Positions 1 to 6,543 are shown, numbered from the stretch's first letter. The stretch: DNA of 12,234 nt from Reyranella sp. (GCA_030679805.1 JAUXST010000252.1:1-12234); one strand, 5' to 3'. Numbers and translations are program-made. Notes: generated from the letters alone by a model not told the origin.

Positions 1-532
1 CGAGCACTTCAAACCGGGCATCGAGGAGATCGCTGCCGTCCTGCCGCCCGGACTCGCGCGGCGCCTGATCGCCTGGGCCGAACGGACGGGCCGGCTGGGC
101 AAGGTCTATTTCTCGATGCACGTGCGCACGACGACCGTGTGGGGGTTCGCCCGACTGCGGTTTCTGGCGTCGCTGCGCTGGTGGCGACCGCGCACCTTCC
201 GCTTCGTCGAGGAGCAGACCGAGATCGAGCGTTGGCTCACTTCGATCCGCAGTGCCGCGCCCTTGAGCATCGATTTGGCGCGCGAGATCGCGGAATCGGC
301 ACGCTTGATCAAGGGTTATGGCGACACTTATAAGCGCGGGCTGCAGAACTACCATCGTATCGCCCGCGAGGTGATCGCCCCCGCGCTGGCCGGCCGCATG
401 ACCCCACGTGCCGCGGCCGACGCCGTCGCCAATGCCCGCGTGGCGGCGCTGGCCGATCCCGAAGGTGAATCGCTGTCGAAGACTCTGGCGGCCATCGCCT
501 TGTCGGCCACCCTGCGTCATGCCGCTGAATAG
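1..532 (+). CDS. Indolepyruvate oxidoreductase beta-family protein, C-terminal part (5' end outside window)
   Basis: The frame is open from base 2 to a TAG at 530-532, giving the last 176 residues of a longer protein. The visible part matches my recollection of the C-terminal domain (DUF6537-like) of the indolepyruvate oxidoreductase subunit beta family. It begins EHFKPGIEEIAAVLP, then has RLGKVYFSMHVRTTT, a Trp/Arg-rich LRWWRPRTFRFVEEQ segment and RLIKGYGDTYKRG. These enzymes oxidatively decarboxylate aryl-2-oxo acids such as indolepyruvate to the aryl-acetyl-CoA, passing electrons to ferredoxin; the thiamine-diphosphate half would be the alpha-type subunit, presumably upstream. No iron-sulfur cysteines or cofactor motifs lie in this part, so the assignment rests on the C-terminal domain alone. 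An internal ATG at 116 is not the start because coding continues unbroken upstream. The end overlaps the next gene by 14 bp, which suggests translational coupling. Confidence 0.72.
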   Translation, partial: EHFKPGIEEIAAVLPPGLARRLIAWAERTGRLGKVYFSMHVRTTTVWGFARLRFLASLRWWRPRTFRFVEEQTEIERWLTSIRSAAPLSIDLAREIAESARLIKGYGDTYKRGLQNYHRIAREVIAPALAGRMTPRAAADAVANARVAALADPEGESLSKTLAAIALSATLRHAAE

Positions 533-941
533 CCGACACGAAGTCACCGTCGAGTGGGGCGACTGCGATCCCGCCGGCATCGTCTACTATCCCGCCTACT
601 TCCGCTGGTTCGACCAGGCGACCTACCGATTGTTCCTCGCTGCCGGCCTCAAGCGTGACGACATCAGCAGCGGACAGTGGAAGGAGGGCACGCCGCTGGT
701 CCATGCGGAATGTTCGTTCCGGCGAGCCTCGCAGACCGGTGAGAAGCTGGTCGTCGAAAGCCACGTGGTGAAGTTTGGGAGGAGTTCCTTCACCATCAGC
801 CACGTCTTCCGTGACGCAACGGGCCAGGTCGCCGCTGAAGGCACCGAAACACGCATCTGGGCACGCAAGGACGGTGATGCCCGCTCGCTGAAGGCAATCA
901 CTATCCCCGAAGACGTGCGTCGGCGTCTCGGCGGCCCCTAG
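519..941 (+). CDS. Acyl-CoA thioesterase, 4-hydroxybenzoyl-CoA thioesterase family (hotdog fold)
   Basis: This 140-residue protein hydrolyses a CoA thioester, probably an aryl or aryl-acyl-CoA, in the cytoplasm. Residues 11-29 (VEWGDCDPAGIVYYPAYFR) match the signature of 4-hydroxybenzoyl-CoA thioesterase. Asp17 falls exactly at the numbered catalytic Asp17 of the Pseudomonas CBS-3 enzyme, which is also about 141 residues long. The tail LKAITIPEDVRRRL also resembles the family end (LRAIEVPADY). I chose the ATG at 519 because it places the signature at the usual distance from the N-terminus; the same frame is open back to 408, but that would add 37 residues inside the upstream gene. It overlaps that gene by 14 bp in another frame. 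The partnership suggests that the substrate is the aryl-acetyl-CoA made by the oxidoreductase; this is inference. The family call is strong and the substrate unknown. Confidence 0.88.
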   Translation: MPLNSRHEVTVEWGDCDPAGIVYYPAYFRWFDQATYRLFLAAGLKRDDISSGQWKEGTPLVHAECSFRRASQTGEKLVVESHVVKFGRSSFTISHVFRDATGQVAAEGTETRIWARKDGDARSLKAITIPEDVRRRLGGP

Positions 942-1025
942 CGTCGAACCATGCAGGCACTGCCAGCATTCGCTCACGTGGATGTGATGCGCAGGTTCAG
1001 CAGGAATATGCTATGAATTTTGGTA

Positions 1026-1055
1026 GGTCGGCGCTTGGACTGCGCCGGCCTTTTT
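1026..1055 (+). terminator. Intrinsic terminator of the oxidoreductase-thioesterase unit
   Basis: GGTCGGCGC (1026-1034) pairs with GCGCCGGCC (1042-1050), 9 bp with one G-T wobble around a 7-nt loop, followed directly by TTTTT (1051-1055). It lies 85 bp after the thioesterase stop codon. The shape is that of a textbook rho-independent terminator on the plus strand. Confidence 0.82.
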
Positions 1056-1116
1056 CATTTCCGGCACGACCTCCCGCGGCACGCCCGCGGGTCGCGCAAT
1101 GCGCTTGGTGCAGCCG

Positions 1117-1136
1117 CCACGGGTCCTGACCCGTGG
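1117..1136. repeat. Perfect 20-bp palindromic site
   Basis: CCACGGGTC (1117-1125) and GACCCGTGG (1128-1136) are perfect reverse complements separated by only CT. The 2-nt centre is too short for a relaxed RNA hairpin loop, so a DNA-level site such as a dimeric protein-binding site or a repetitive extragenic palindrome is more natural. It lies downstream of both flanking genes, which argues against a classical promoter operator. Confidence 0.6.
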
Positions 1137-1260
1137 ACAGTCTCAAGAACAACCCCGTCCCAACCACACGCCTAATAACGACGTGGGAACAGACACTTAA
1201 TGACGCCTGGGAAACAGGCGCGCCGGGGTTCGTGCAAAAGAAGAATCCGGGACTCGCGTA

Positions 1261-1371
1261 AAAGCCAATAGAATCAGGCTTATCCCGGAATCCCGGACAG
1301 GGTCTCGGACAACACGCGTTACATTCGAGTGTCCGCAATGATCGGGCGAAAAGCCCGCCGCTATTGGCTTT
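1261..1371. repeat. Long-range 11-bp inverted repeat enclosing two further hairpins
   Basis: AAAGCCAATAG (1261-1271) and CTATTGGCTTT (1361-1371) are perfect reverse complements 89 bp apart. Inside are CGGACA/TGTCCG (1306-1311 with 1330-1335) and CGGGC-GAAAA-GCCCG (1343-1357), plus a short direct repeat of TCCCGGA at 1283 and 1291. The nesting would fold as a multi-branched structure if transcribed. It could equally be the ends of a small decayed element; no transposase coding remains. Confidence 0.5.
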
Positions 1372-1422
1372 CCGGCGTGCGGAGAGTCGAAATCGCGGGG
1401 GTGGTTTTGGGTGGGGATTTCT

Positions 1423-3018
1423 CTAAGCCGCCGCCTTCAGGATATCCGCCATCTTCTCGCCCACCATGATCGACGGTGCGTTGGTGTTGCCCGAGGGCAT
1501 GGTGGGGAAGATCGAGGCGTCGGCCACGCGCAGGCCCTCGATGCCGTGTACCTTGAGCTTGTCGTCGACCACGGTGTTCTGCCCTGCCGGTCCCATGCGG
1601 CAGGTGCCGATGGGATGATACGCCGTCTGCGAGTTGTTGCGGATCCAGGTCAGGATCTCCTCGTCGCTCTTCACCGACGGACCGGGCGAGAATTCATCGT
1701 CCCGGTAGGCATCCATCGGCGCCGCGTCGACGATCTTCCGCATCATACGGAAGCCGGCCACCATGGCGTCCTGGTCGATCCTGTCGGTCAGGAAGTTGAA
1801 GCGGATCGCAGGCTGCGCCTTCGGATCGGCCGAGCGGATGTGGATCGAGCCCAGGCTTTCGGGACGAAGCTGGTAGCAGGCGATCGTCATCGACGGGAAA
1901 TCCTGCAGCTTGCGGGTCTTCGGGTCCTTGATCGAATAGGGCACGAGATGCATCTGCACGTCGGGCGTCGCCAGTTCCGGTCGCGTCTTGAGGAAGGCAA
2001 GGAGTGGCGCCGAGGGCAGGCTCATGAAGCCGCCGCCGGTCGCCAGGTACTTCATCATTTGCGTCACGGCGCCCAGGCCGCGCGCCATGTGGTTGTAGGA
2101 GACGTTGGCCACCTTCAGGCGCCAGATGATGCGGGCGTTGATGTGGTCGCGGAAATTCTCGCCCACGGCCTTCAACTCGTGCTTCACCTCGATGCCGTGC
2201 TGCTTCAGGAGCTCGGGCTGGCCGATGCCGGAGAGTTCGAGGATCTGCGGCGAGGCGACGCCGCCCGCCGACAGGATGGTCTCGCGGCCCTTGGCCTGAA
2301 CGACCTTGCCGTCCTTCTCATATTCCACACCGACGCAGCGCTTTCCATCCAGCAGCACGCGCAGCGTCATCGCGTTGGTGACGACATGCAGGTTGGACCG
2401 CTTCATTGCCGGCTCGATGTAGCAATGAGCCACGCTCATGCGCCGGCCCTTGTAGATCGAGGTCTGCGTCTTCACGACGCCTTCCTGGTCCTCGCTGTTA
2501 TAGTCGGGGTTGAGCTTGAAGCCGGCAGCCTTGGAGGCGGCGAACAGCGCGTCGTAGAGCGGGTTCTGGTCGGGCACGGTCGAGACTTTTAGCGGCCCGC
2601 CGGTGCCGCGGCCGTTGGAGCCGTCGCCGTCGACGAAATTCTCCATGCGGGTGAAGAGCGGCGCCACCTCGCGCCAACTCCAGCCGCGATTGCCCATCTG
2701 CGCCCAGGTGTCGAAATCGAGCGGCTGGCCGCGGACCCAGACCAGGCCGTTGATCGAGCTGGAGCCACCCAGCAGTTTTCCGCGCGGCACGGGAATGACG
2801 CGGTTGGCCGTGCCGGGTTCGGGTTCGGACTGGTAGAGCCAGTTCGCCGCCGGATTGTCGATCAGGAGACCGAAGCTGAGCGGCATGCGCGAGTAGGGGT
2901 GGCTGGCGGCGCCTGCCTCCAGCAGCAGGACCTTGGTCGCCGGATTCTCCGTGAGCCGGGCCGCGAGCGTGCCACCCGCCGAGCCTGCCCCCACGATGAT
3001 ATAGTCGTATTGGTCCAT
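1423..3018 (-). CDS. GMC-family FAD-dependent alcohol oxidoreductase (choline dehydrogenase-like)
   Basis: This complete 531-residue cytoplasmic flavoenzyme oxidises an alcohol to the aldehyde or ketone with FAD. The N-terminal FAD-binding motif VGAGSAGG starts at residue 9. GMC signature 1 (RGKLLGGSSSING, about 79-91) and signature 2 (GGVASPQILELSGIG, 252-266) are both present. Near the C-terminus are YHPIGTCRMG with His468 and NTNAPSIMVGEKMADIL (511-527), which supply the usual His/Asn active-site pair. Length matches choline and alcohol dehydrogenases of the family. I chose the ATG at 3018 because GGAGGA sits 5 nt before it and the protein then starts MDQYDYIIVGAG, as family members do; the frame stays open to 3072 without such support. 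No signal peptide is seen. The substrate is unknown: choline, a polyethylene glycol or another alcohol are all possible, and nothing typical of betaine synthesis lies nearby. It is divergent from the AI-2E-family gene. Confidence 0.92.
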   Translation of the reverse strand: MDQYDYIIVGAGSAGGTLAARLTENPATKVLLLEAGAASHPYSRMPLSFGLLIDNPAANWLYQSEPEPGTANRVIPVPRGKLLGGSSSINGLVWVRGQPLDFDTWAQMGNRGWSWREVAPLFTRMENFVDGDGSNGRGTGGPLKVSTVPDQNPLYDALFAASKAAGFKLNPDYNSEDQEGVVKTQTSIYKGRRMSVAHCYIEPAMKRSNLHVVTNAMTLRVLLDGKRCVGVEYEKDGKVVQAKGRETILSAGGVASPQILELSGIGQPELLKQHGIEVKHELKAVGENFRDHINARIIWRLKVANVSYNHMARGLGAVTQMMKYLATGGGFMSLPSAPLLAFLKTRPELATPDVQMHLVPYSIKDPKTRKLQDFPSMTIACYQLRPESLGSIHIRSADPKAQPAIRFNFLTDRIDQDAMVAGFRMMRKIVDAAPMDAYRDDEFSPGPSVKSDEEILTWIRNNSQTAYHPIGTCRMGPAGQNTVVDDKLKVHGIEGLRVADASIFPTMPSGNTNAPSIMVGEKMADILKAAA

Positions 3019-3042
3019 GCTGATCCTCCCCCGACGGCGGCG

Positions 3043-3072
3043 AGTATCCGCGATCTGCCGCCTCGACGACAA
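3043..3072 (-). promoter_or_regulatory. Possible promoter for the GMC oxidoreductase gene
   Basis: Read on the minus strand, TTGTCG (3072-3067) and GATACT (3048-3043) are separated by 18 bp, each matching 4 of 6 consensus bases, and lie 24 bp before the ATG. The match is modest and the region GC-rich. Confidence 0.28.
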
Positions 3073-3082
3073 GGCCCGGCCG

Positions 3083-3112
3083 TTGGACGTGGGCGGCAGC
3101 GCTCGCTAGGAA
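3083..3112 (+). promoter_or_regulatory. Possible promoter for the AI-2E-family gene
   Basis: TTGGAC (3083-3088) and TAGGAA (3107-3112) are 18 bp apart on the plus strand and 38 bp before the ATG at 3151. The match to sigma-70 elements is partial. The G12 tract would then lie in the transcribed leader. Confidence 0.25.
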
Positions 3113-3133
3113 CAGCGGAATTCGGCGCAGGGC

Positions 3134-3145
3134 GGGGGGGGGGGG
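3134..3145 (+). repeat. Homopolymer run of 12 G immediately before a start codon
   Basis: Twelve consecutive G run from 3134 to 3145, followed by CAGCG and the ATG at 3151. It occupies the position where a Shine-Dalgarno sequence should be. Runs of this length are prone to replication slippage and also to sequencing error. Confidence 0.9.
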
Positions 3146-3150
3146 CAGCG

Positions 3151-4233
3151 ATGATCGACACCGAAAAAGGCAGGGCGGATGTATCGCGGTTCGCGATCGA
3201 TCTGGCCATCCGCATTGCGCTGCTCGCCGGCGTGGTCTTCGGCGCGCTGCAGCTTCTGCGCCCGATCGCACCCATGCTGTTGTGGGCGGTGATCCTGGCC
3301 GTCGCGGTCTATCCGCTGTTCGCGATGCTGCGCCGACGCCTGGGCTTGCGCAGGTGGTTGGCCGCGACGCTGCTGTCGGCGTTCCTGCTGGTGTTGCTGG
3401 TGACGCCGGTGATCATGCTGGCTGGATCCGCCATCGACACGCTGGAAGGCTACGCGCGCGATCTGATGCGGGGTGAGCATATCCTCCCGCAGCCACCGGA
3501 GACGATCCAGAGCTGGCCGGTCATCGGGCAGCGGCTCCACGAATTCTGGCTCAATGCCGCGAACGACATGCGCGCCGTGCTGAAGGCCCATGTCGGCCAG
3601 CTCGCCTCGGTGGGGCGCTGGATCGGCGGCATCGCCGCGGGTCTTGCGCTCGAGATTCTCCAGTTCGCGACCGCCATCATCATTGCCGGCGCAATGCTCG
3701 CCTATTCCGAACACCTGACCGCCACCGCCCGCGACCTGGCCGGCCGCGTCGCGGACGCCAGGGGAAGGCACTTCCTGGAGATCGCCGGATCGACCATCCG
3801 CAATGTGTCGCAGGGGGTGATCGGCATTGCCGTCCTGCAATCCGCCCTGCTGGGCATTGGCATGCTGGTGGTCGGCGTCCCCTTCGCCGGCGCCATCACT
3901 TTCGTGGCGCTCGTGTTGGCAATCGTGCAGGTCGGGCCCGGAATCGTGATGCTGCCGGTCCTCATCTGGGCGTGGATGTCATTGCCCCTGGGCATAGCCG
4001 CGATCTACACCGCCTACACGATCCCGCTGCTGCTGGTGGACAACGTCCTGCGCCCCATCGTCATGGCGCGCGGCCTGCAGACGCCGATGGTGGTCATCCT
4101 GGCCGGCGTGATCTGCGGCACCTTGGCCGGTGGCCTGATCGGCCTGTTCGTGGGGCCCGTGGTCCTGGCGGTGTTCTACGATCTCGTCGTCGCCTGGATC
4201 GTGGCGGGGCGGAAGACGGACGACAAGGCATAG
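3151..4233 (+). CDS. AI-2E/PerM (UPF0118) family membrane transporter
   Basis: This 360-residue polytopic inner-membrane protein belongs to the AI-2E exporter family, whose members are assigned to export of autoinducer-2 or, in some bacteria, to sodium/proton exchange. Hydrophobic segments fall at about 19-38, 41-60 and 70-92, then after a hydrophilic stretch of about 65 residues at 158-186, 220-245, 247-272, 275-296 and 312-346. The C-terminal hallmark is clear: VDNVLRPIVMARG (296-308) followed by GGLIGLFVGPVVLAVFYDL. I start at the ATG at 3151 because MIDTEKGRADVSRF leads directly into the first membrane segment. The frame is open far upstream, but that part lies over the divergent gene's coding sequence and reads as low-complexity Gly/Arg. 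There is no ordinary Shine-Dalgarno; the G12 tract stands in its place. The substrate is not predictable, and no luxS is visible here. Confidence 0.87.
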   Translation: MIDTEKGRADVSRFAIDLAIRIALLAGVVFGALQLLRPIAPMLLWAVILAVAVYPLFAMLRRRLGLRRWLAATLLSAFLLVLLVTPVIMLAGSAIDTLEGYARDLMRGEHILPQPPETIQSWPVIGQRLHEFWLNAANDMRAVLKAHVGQLASVGRWIGGIAAGLALEILQFATAIIIAGAMLAYSEHLTATARDLAGRVADARGRHFLEIAGSTIRNVSQGVIGIAVLQSALLGIGMLVVGVPFAGAITFVALVLAIVQVGPGIVMLPVLIWAWMSLPLGIAAIYTAYTIPLLLVDNVLRPIVMARGLQTPMVVILAGVICGTLAGGLIGLFVGPVVLAVFYDLVVAWIVAGRKTDDKA

Positions 4234-4242
4234 CCGCAACGA

Positions 4243-4273
4243 GAACCCCGCCCGCTTGCGGCGGACGGGGTTC
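4243..4273. terminator. Strong hairpin between convergent genes, possible bidirectional end signal
   Basis: GAACCCCG (4243-4250) pairs with CGGGGTTC (4266-4273). After one C-A mismatch the stem continues as CCGC/GCGG (4252-4255 with 4261-4264) around a 5-nt loop. It begins 10 bp after the AI-2E-family stop codon. There is no T run on either strand, so it is a stabilising or rho-associated end structure rather than a classical terminator. A second small palindrome, GGGACA-T-TGTCCC, lies at 4278-4290. I see no gene in the rest of the 213-bp spacer 4234-4446. Confidence 0.5.
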
Positions 4274-4446
4274 GCTCGGGACATTGTCCCCTCCCTGTTT
4301 CAGGAAGTTCGGGGAACGACTCGGCCACGGAATTGCGGTGCCGCGTCACCCTCTTTGATCCGGTGGAGTCATAGGCGATACCTACCCTCCTGCTGGGACG
4401 AACCGTAGGAGCTGATGCGGTGGACAATCAAGACAGGGGAACTGAC

Positions 4447-5301
4447 CTACTTCTTCTTCGGCCGGATCGCGTCCCATTGTTCATCTGTCCAGTCGAGCAT
4501 GGCCGAGGTGTTGGCGCCGCCGCCGCCCGACTGCAGCATCTTGCCACCGTCGATCACGATGGCATCGCCGTTGATGTAGGCGGCTCCGTCGCTCACCAGG
4601 AAGGCCGCGAGGTTGGCGAGTTCGATGTGCTCGCCGACGCGGCGCATCGGGATCGCCTTGATCATCTCCTCCTGGCCGCCGCGCTCTTTGGGCATCAGCC
4701 GGCTCCACGCGCCTTCGGTGGGGAAGGGCCCGGGCACGATCGCACAGGTACGGATGCCCTTAGGGCCCCATTCGACGGCCAGGCTCTTGGTCATGGCGAG
4801 TACGCCTGCCTTGGCCATTGCTGAGGGCACCGTGAACGGCGCGCCGGTGAGCGAGGAGACGGTGAGGATCGACATCACCACCTTGTTGCGCTGGCCGGCG
4901 TCGATCCAGCGCCGGCCGGCGGCCACTGTGCAATAGGCCGACCCGTGCAGCACGATGCCCAGGACAGCGTCGATGGCGCGCGAGGACATCTTGTGGGTCT
5001 GCGCCAGGATCTGGCCGGCGGCGTTGTTCACCAGGATATCGAGGGGCCGCTTTTCCCAGATCTTGTCCATCATGGCCTCGACGGCATCAGACACGCGCAC
5101 GTCACAGCCCACGGTTTCGATCTCGCCGCCGGTCTCCTTGGCCAAATCCTCGGCGGTCTGCTTCAGCACGTCCTCGCGCCGGCCGCAGATCACGACATTG
5201 GCGCCGAGTTCGAGATAGCGATGTGCCATCGAGCGGCCAAGGCCGGTGCCGCCGCCCGTCACCAGGATGCGCTTGCCTTTCAGCAGGTCGGGTTGAAACA
5301 T
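4447..5301 (-). CDS. SDR family oxidoreductase, 2,4-dienoyl-CoA/trans-enoyl-CoA reductase-like, with altered active site
   Basis: This 284-residue Rossmann-fold enzyme resembles the dienoyl-CoA reductase branch of the SDRs, which reduce unsaturated acyl-CoAs with NADPH. TGGGTGLG (15-22) is the dinucleotide loop, GRR (40-42) suits NADPH, and NNAAG is at 92-96. PSAMAKAGVLAMTKSLAVEWG (159-179) and PGPFPTEGAWSRL (190-202) are typical of the branch. Lys164 is kept. The usual YxxxK tyrosine position is Ser160, normal for this branch, but the alternative tyrosine of mitochondrial dienoyl-CoA reductase (Tyr199) aligns with Ser149 in LTVSSLTG, so neither tyrosine is present. The start at 5301 is set by GAGGAGG about 6 nt upstream, overlapping the stop codon of the CoA transferase gene 10 bp before it. 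The two genes are almost surely one operon, so the substrate is probably the CoA ester that the transferase makes. The C-terminal WTDEQWDAIRPKKK tail is hydrophilic. Confidence 0.88.
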   Translation of the reverse strand: MFQPDLLKGKRILVTGGGTGLGRSMAHRYLELGANVVICGRREDVLKQTAEDLAKETGGEIETVGCDVRVSDAVEAMMDKIWEKRPLDILVNNAAGQILAQTHKMSSRAIDAVLGIVLHGSAYCTVAAGRRWIDAGQRNKVVMSILTVSSLTGAPFTVPSAMAKAGVLAMTKSLAVEWGPKGIRTCAIVPGPFPTEGAWSRLMPKERGGQEEMIKAIPMRRVGEHIELANLAAFLVSDGAAYINGDAIVIDGGKMLQSGGGGANTSAMLDWTDEQWDAIRPKKK

Positions 5302-5311
5302 CGTCGCCTCC

Positions 5312-6508
5312 TCAGGCCTTCTTGATCTCGGTGAGCGCGATGCCGGTGGCGACCAGCCTGTCGATCTCGGCGGCCGAATAGCCGGCCTCGGCCAGAACCG
5401 CCTTGGTGTCGGAGCCGAATTTCTTGGGCTTGCTGCGCACACCGGCCGGTGTCCGCGACAGTTTCACGGGATTGCCGACGTTCCTATAGCCGTCCTTCTC
5501 CCACACCATGCCGCGATGCTTGGTGTGCGGATGCTCCATCACGTCGGGCACTTCGAGCACCGCACCCGAGGGCACACCGCCCTTCATCAGCTCGATCGAG
5601 AAGCTGTCGGCGTCGCGATCCTTGAGCAACTCGCGCAGCTCGGCCTCGAGCTCGAGGCGATGTGCCACCCGGTCTTTGTTGGTCTTGAAGCGCGGATCCT
5701 GGGCCAGCTCGGGCTTGCCCAGCATCTGCGCAAGCTTGCGGAACTGGCCGTCATTACCGGCGGCGATTGCGATGTTGCGGCCCTTGGTCGGGAAGTTCGA
5801 GTAGGGCACCAGGCTGCCGTGGCTGTTGCCCACGAGCTTGGGCTTCTGCCCCGCCGTGAAGTAGTTCGGCGCATGCGGCTGGTGGAGCGCGATGGCGCTG
5901 TCATAGAGCGTGGCGTCGATGAACTGGCCCTTGCCGGAGCGGTTGCGCTCGTAGAGCGCCATCAGGATGCCGATGCAGGCATTCATGCCGGTCGAGAGAT
6001 CGACCACCGGCACGCCGACTCGCACCGGGCCACTTTCGGCCGAACCGTTCACCGAGACTAGCCCGGCCGAAGCCTGCACCATGGCGTCGTAGCCCGGGAA
6101 GCCGCCCAGCGGGCCGTCTTCGCCGAAGCCCGAGACGCGGGCATGGACGAGGCGCGGGAACTTCTTCGCCAGCGTGTCGGCATAGCCGATGCCCCATTTC
6201 TCCATCGTGCCGGTCTTGAAATTGTCGATCAGGACATCGGCCTCGGCGAGCAGCTTCAGCAGCACCTCGCGGCCCTCGGGCTTGGAAAGGTCGAGCGCGA
6301 TCGTGCGCTTGTTGCGGTTGATGCCGGCGAAGTAGGCCGAGATGCCTTCCTTGTCGAACGGAGGACCCCAGGTACGCGTCTCGTCGCCCTGCGGTGGCTC
6401 GACCTTGATCACCTCGGCACCGTGGTCAGCCAGCATCTGCCCGCAGTAGGGACCGCCCAGCACACGCGACAGGTCGATGACTTTTAGGCCTTCCAAGGCG
6501 CCGGGCAT
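5312..6508 (-). CDS. CaiB/BaiF family (class III) CoA transferase
   Basis: This 398-residue cytoplasmic enzyme moves CoA between carboxylic acids through an aspartyl-CoA thioester. The N-terminus (LEGLKVIDLSRVLGGPYCGQMLADHGAEVIKVEPP, 5-39), NRNKRTIALDL (64-74), DVLIDNF (91-97) and GYDAMVQASAGL (139-150) with the catalytic Asp141 are all family hallmarks; length is normal. I chose the ATG at 6508 because family members start here and GAGGAG lies about 9 nt upstream. It is the first gene of a minus-strand pair, 10 bp before the dienoyl-CoA reductase-like SDR, and is divergent from the dienelactone hydrolase gene across a 74-bp gap. The acid and CoA donor cannot be told from sequence; formate/oxalate, carnitine, succinyl/malyl and racemase-type relatives share the fold. 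The C-terminal part, with GVPSGAVLEVPDVMEHPH (315-332), is intact, so the gene looks functional. Confidence 0.93.
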   Translation of the reverse strand: MPGALEGLKVIDLSRVLGGPYCGQMLADHGAEVIKVEPPQGDETRTWGPPFDKEGISAYFAGINRNKRTIALDLSKPEGREVLLKLLAEADVLIDNFKTGTMEKWGIGYADTLAKKFPRLVHARVSGFGEDGPLGGFPGYDAMVQASAGLVSVNGSAESGPVRVGVPVVDLSTGMNACIGILMALYERNRSGKGQFIDATLYDSAIALHQPHAPNYFTAGQKPKLVGNSHGSLVPYSNFPTKGRNIAIAAGNDGQFRKLAQMLGKPELAQDPRFKTNKDRVAHRLELEAELRELLKDRDADSFSIELMKGGVPSGAVLEVPDVMEHPHTKHRGMVWEKDGYRNVGNPVKLSRTPAGVRSKPKKFGSDTKAVLAEAGYSAAEIDRLVATGIALTEIKKA

Positions 6509-6543
6509 TTGGTTCCACTCCTCGAACTCAATGAGAGGCGGCG

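Larger units (their letters stand above)
942..1422. other. 481-bp gene-free convergent spacer rich in inverted repeats
   Basis: This stretch lies between the ends of a plus-strand and a minus-strand gene and holds no credible coding region. After the terminator at 1026-1055 it contains several inverted repeats: CCGCGG twice (1074-1079, 1085-1090); a perfect 9-bp palindrome with a 2-bp centre (1117-1136); AACCCCG/CGGGGTT (1151-1157, 1224-1230) enclosing TCCCA/TGGGA and a CGCCTG/CAGGCG hairpin (1204-1220); and AAAGCCAATAG/CTATTGGCTTT (1261-1271, 1361-1371) enclosing CGGACA/TGTCCG (1306-1311, 1330-1335) and CGGGC/GCCCG (1343-1357). The last hairpin could act as a weak end signal for the minus-strand gene, though it lacks a T run. 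Whether these repeats form an RNA, protein-binding sites or old mobile debris cannot be decided here. Confidence 0.6.

Noticed and set aside
951..1016. 21-codon plus-strand open frame before the terminator
   Set aside because: No ribosome binding site and no similarity; too short to support without conservation.
1151..1230. Possible tRNA-like fold (7-bp outer stem with two inner helices)
   Set aside because: No anticodon arm of the right size, no T-arm TTCRANTC motif and no CCA end, so not a tRNA.
997..1338. 113-codon minus-strand open frame in the convergent spacer
   Set aside because: No Shine-Dalgarno was recognised, the product is Cys/Arg-rich without a motif, and it runs through the terminator and the inverted repeats.
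1411..2592. Long plus-strand open frame (393 codons) opposite the GMC oxidoreductase gene
   Set aside because: It is an antisense shadow caused by GC-rich third codon positions; its product is His/Arg/Asp-rich with no family motif, while the minus strand carries clear GMC signatures.
2899..3150. Upstream extension of the AI-2E-family frame to 2899
   Set aside because: The added part overlaps the divergent GMC gene, reads as low-complexity residues through the G tract, and the family start fits 3151.
4234..4446. Possible insertion-sequence relic suggested by GGGACATTGTCCC and GACAATC motifs
   Set aside because: The similarities are short, not arranged as terminal repeats, and no transposase coding is present.
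5302..5442. Upstream extension of the SDR frame to 5442
   Set aside because: It lies inside the CoA transferase gene, while the ATG at 5301 has an ideal Shine-Dalgarno and the normal family N-terminus.
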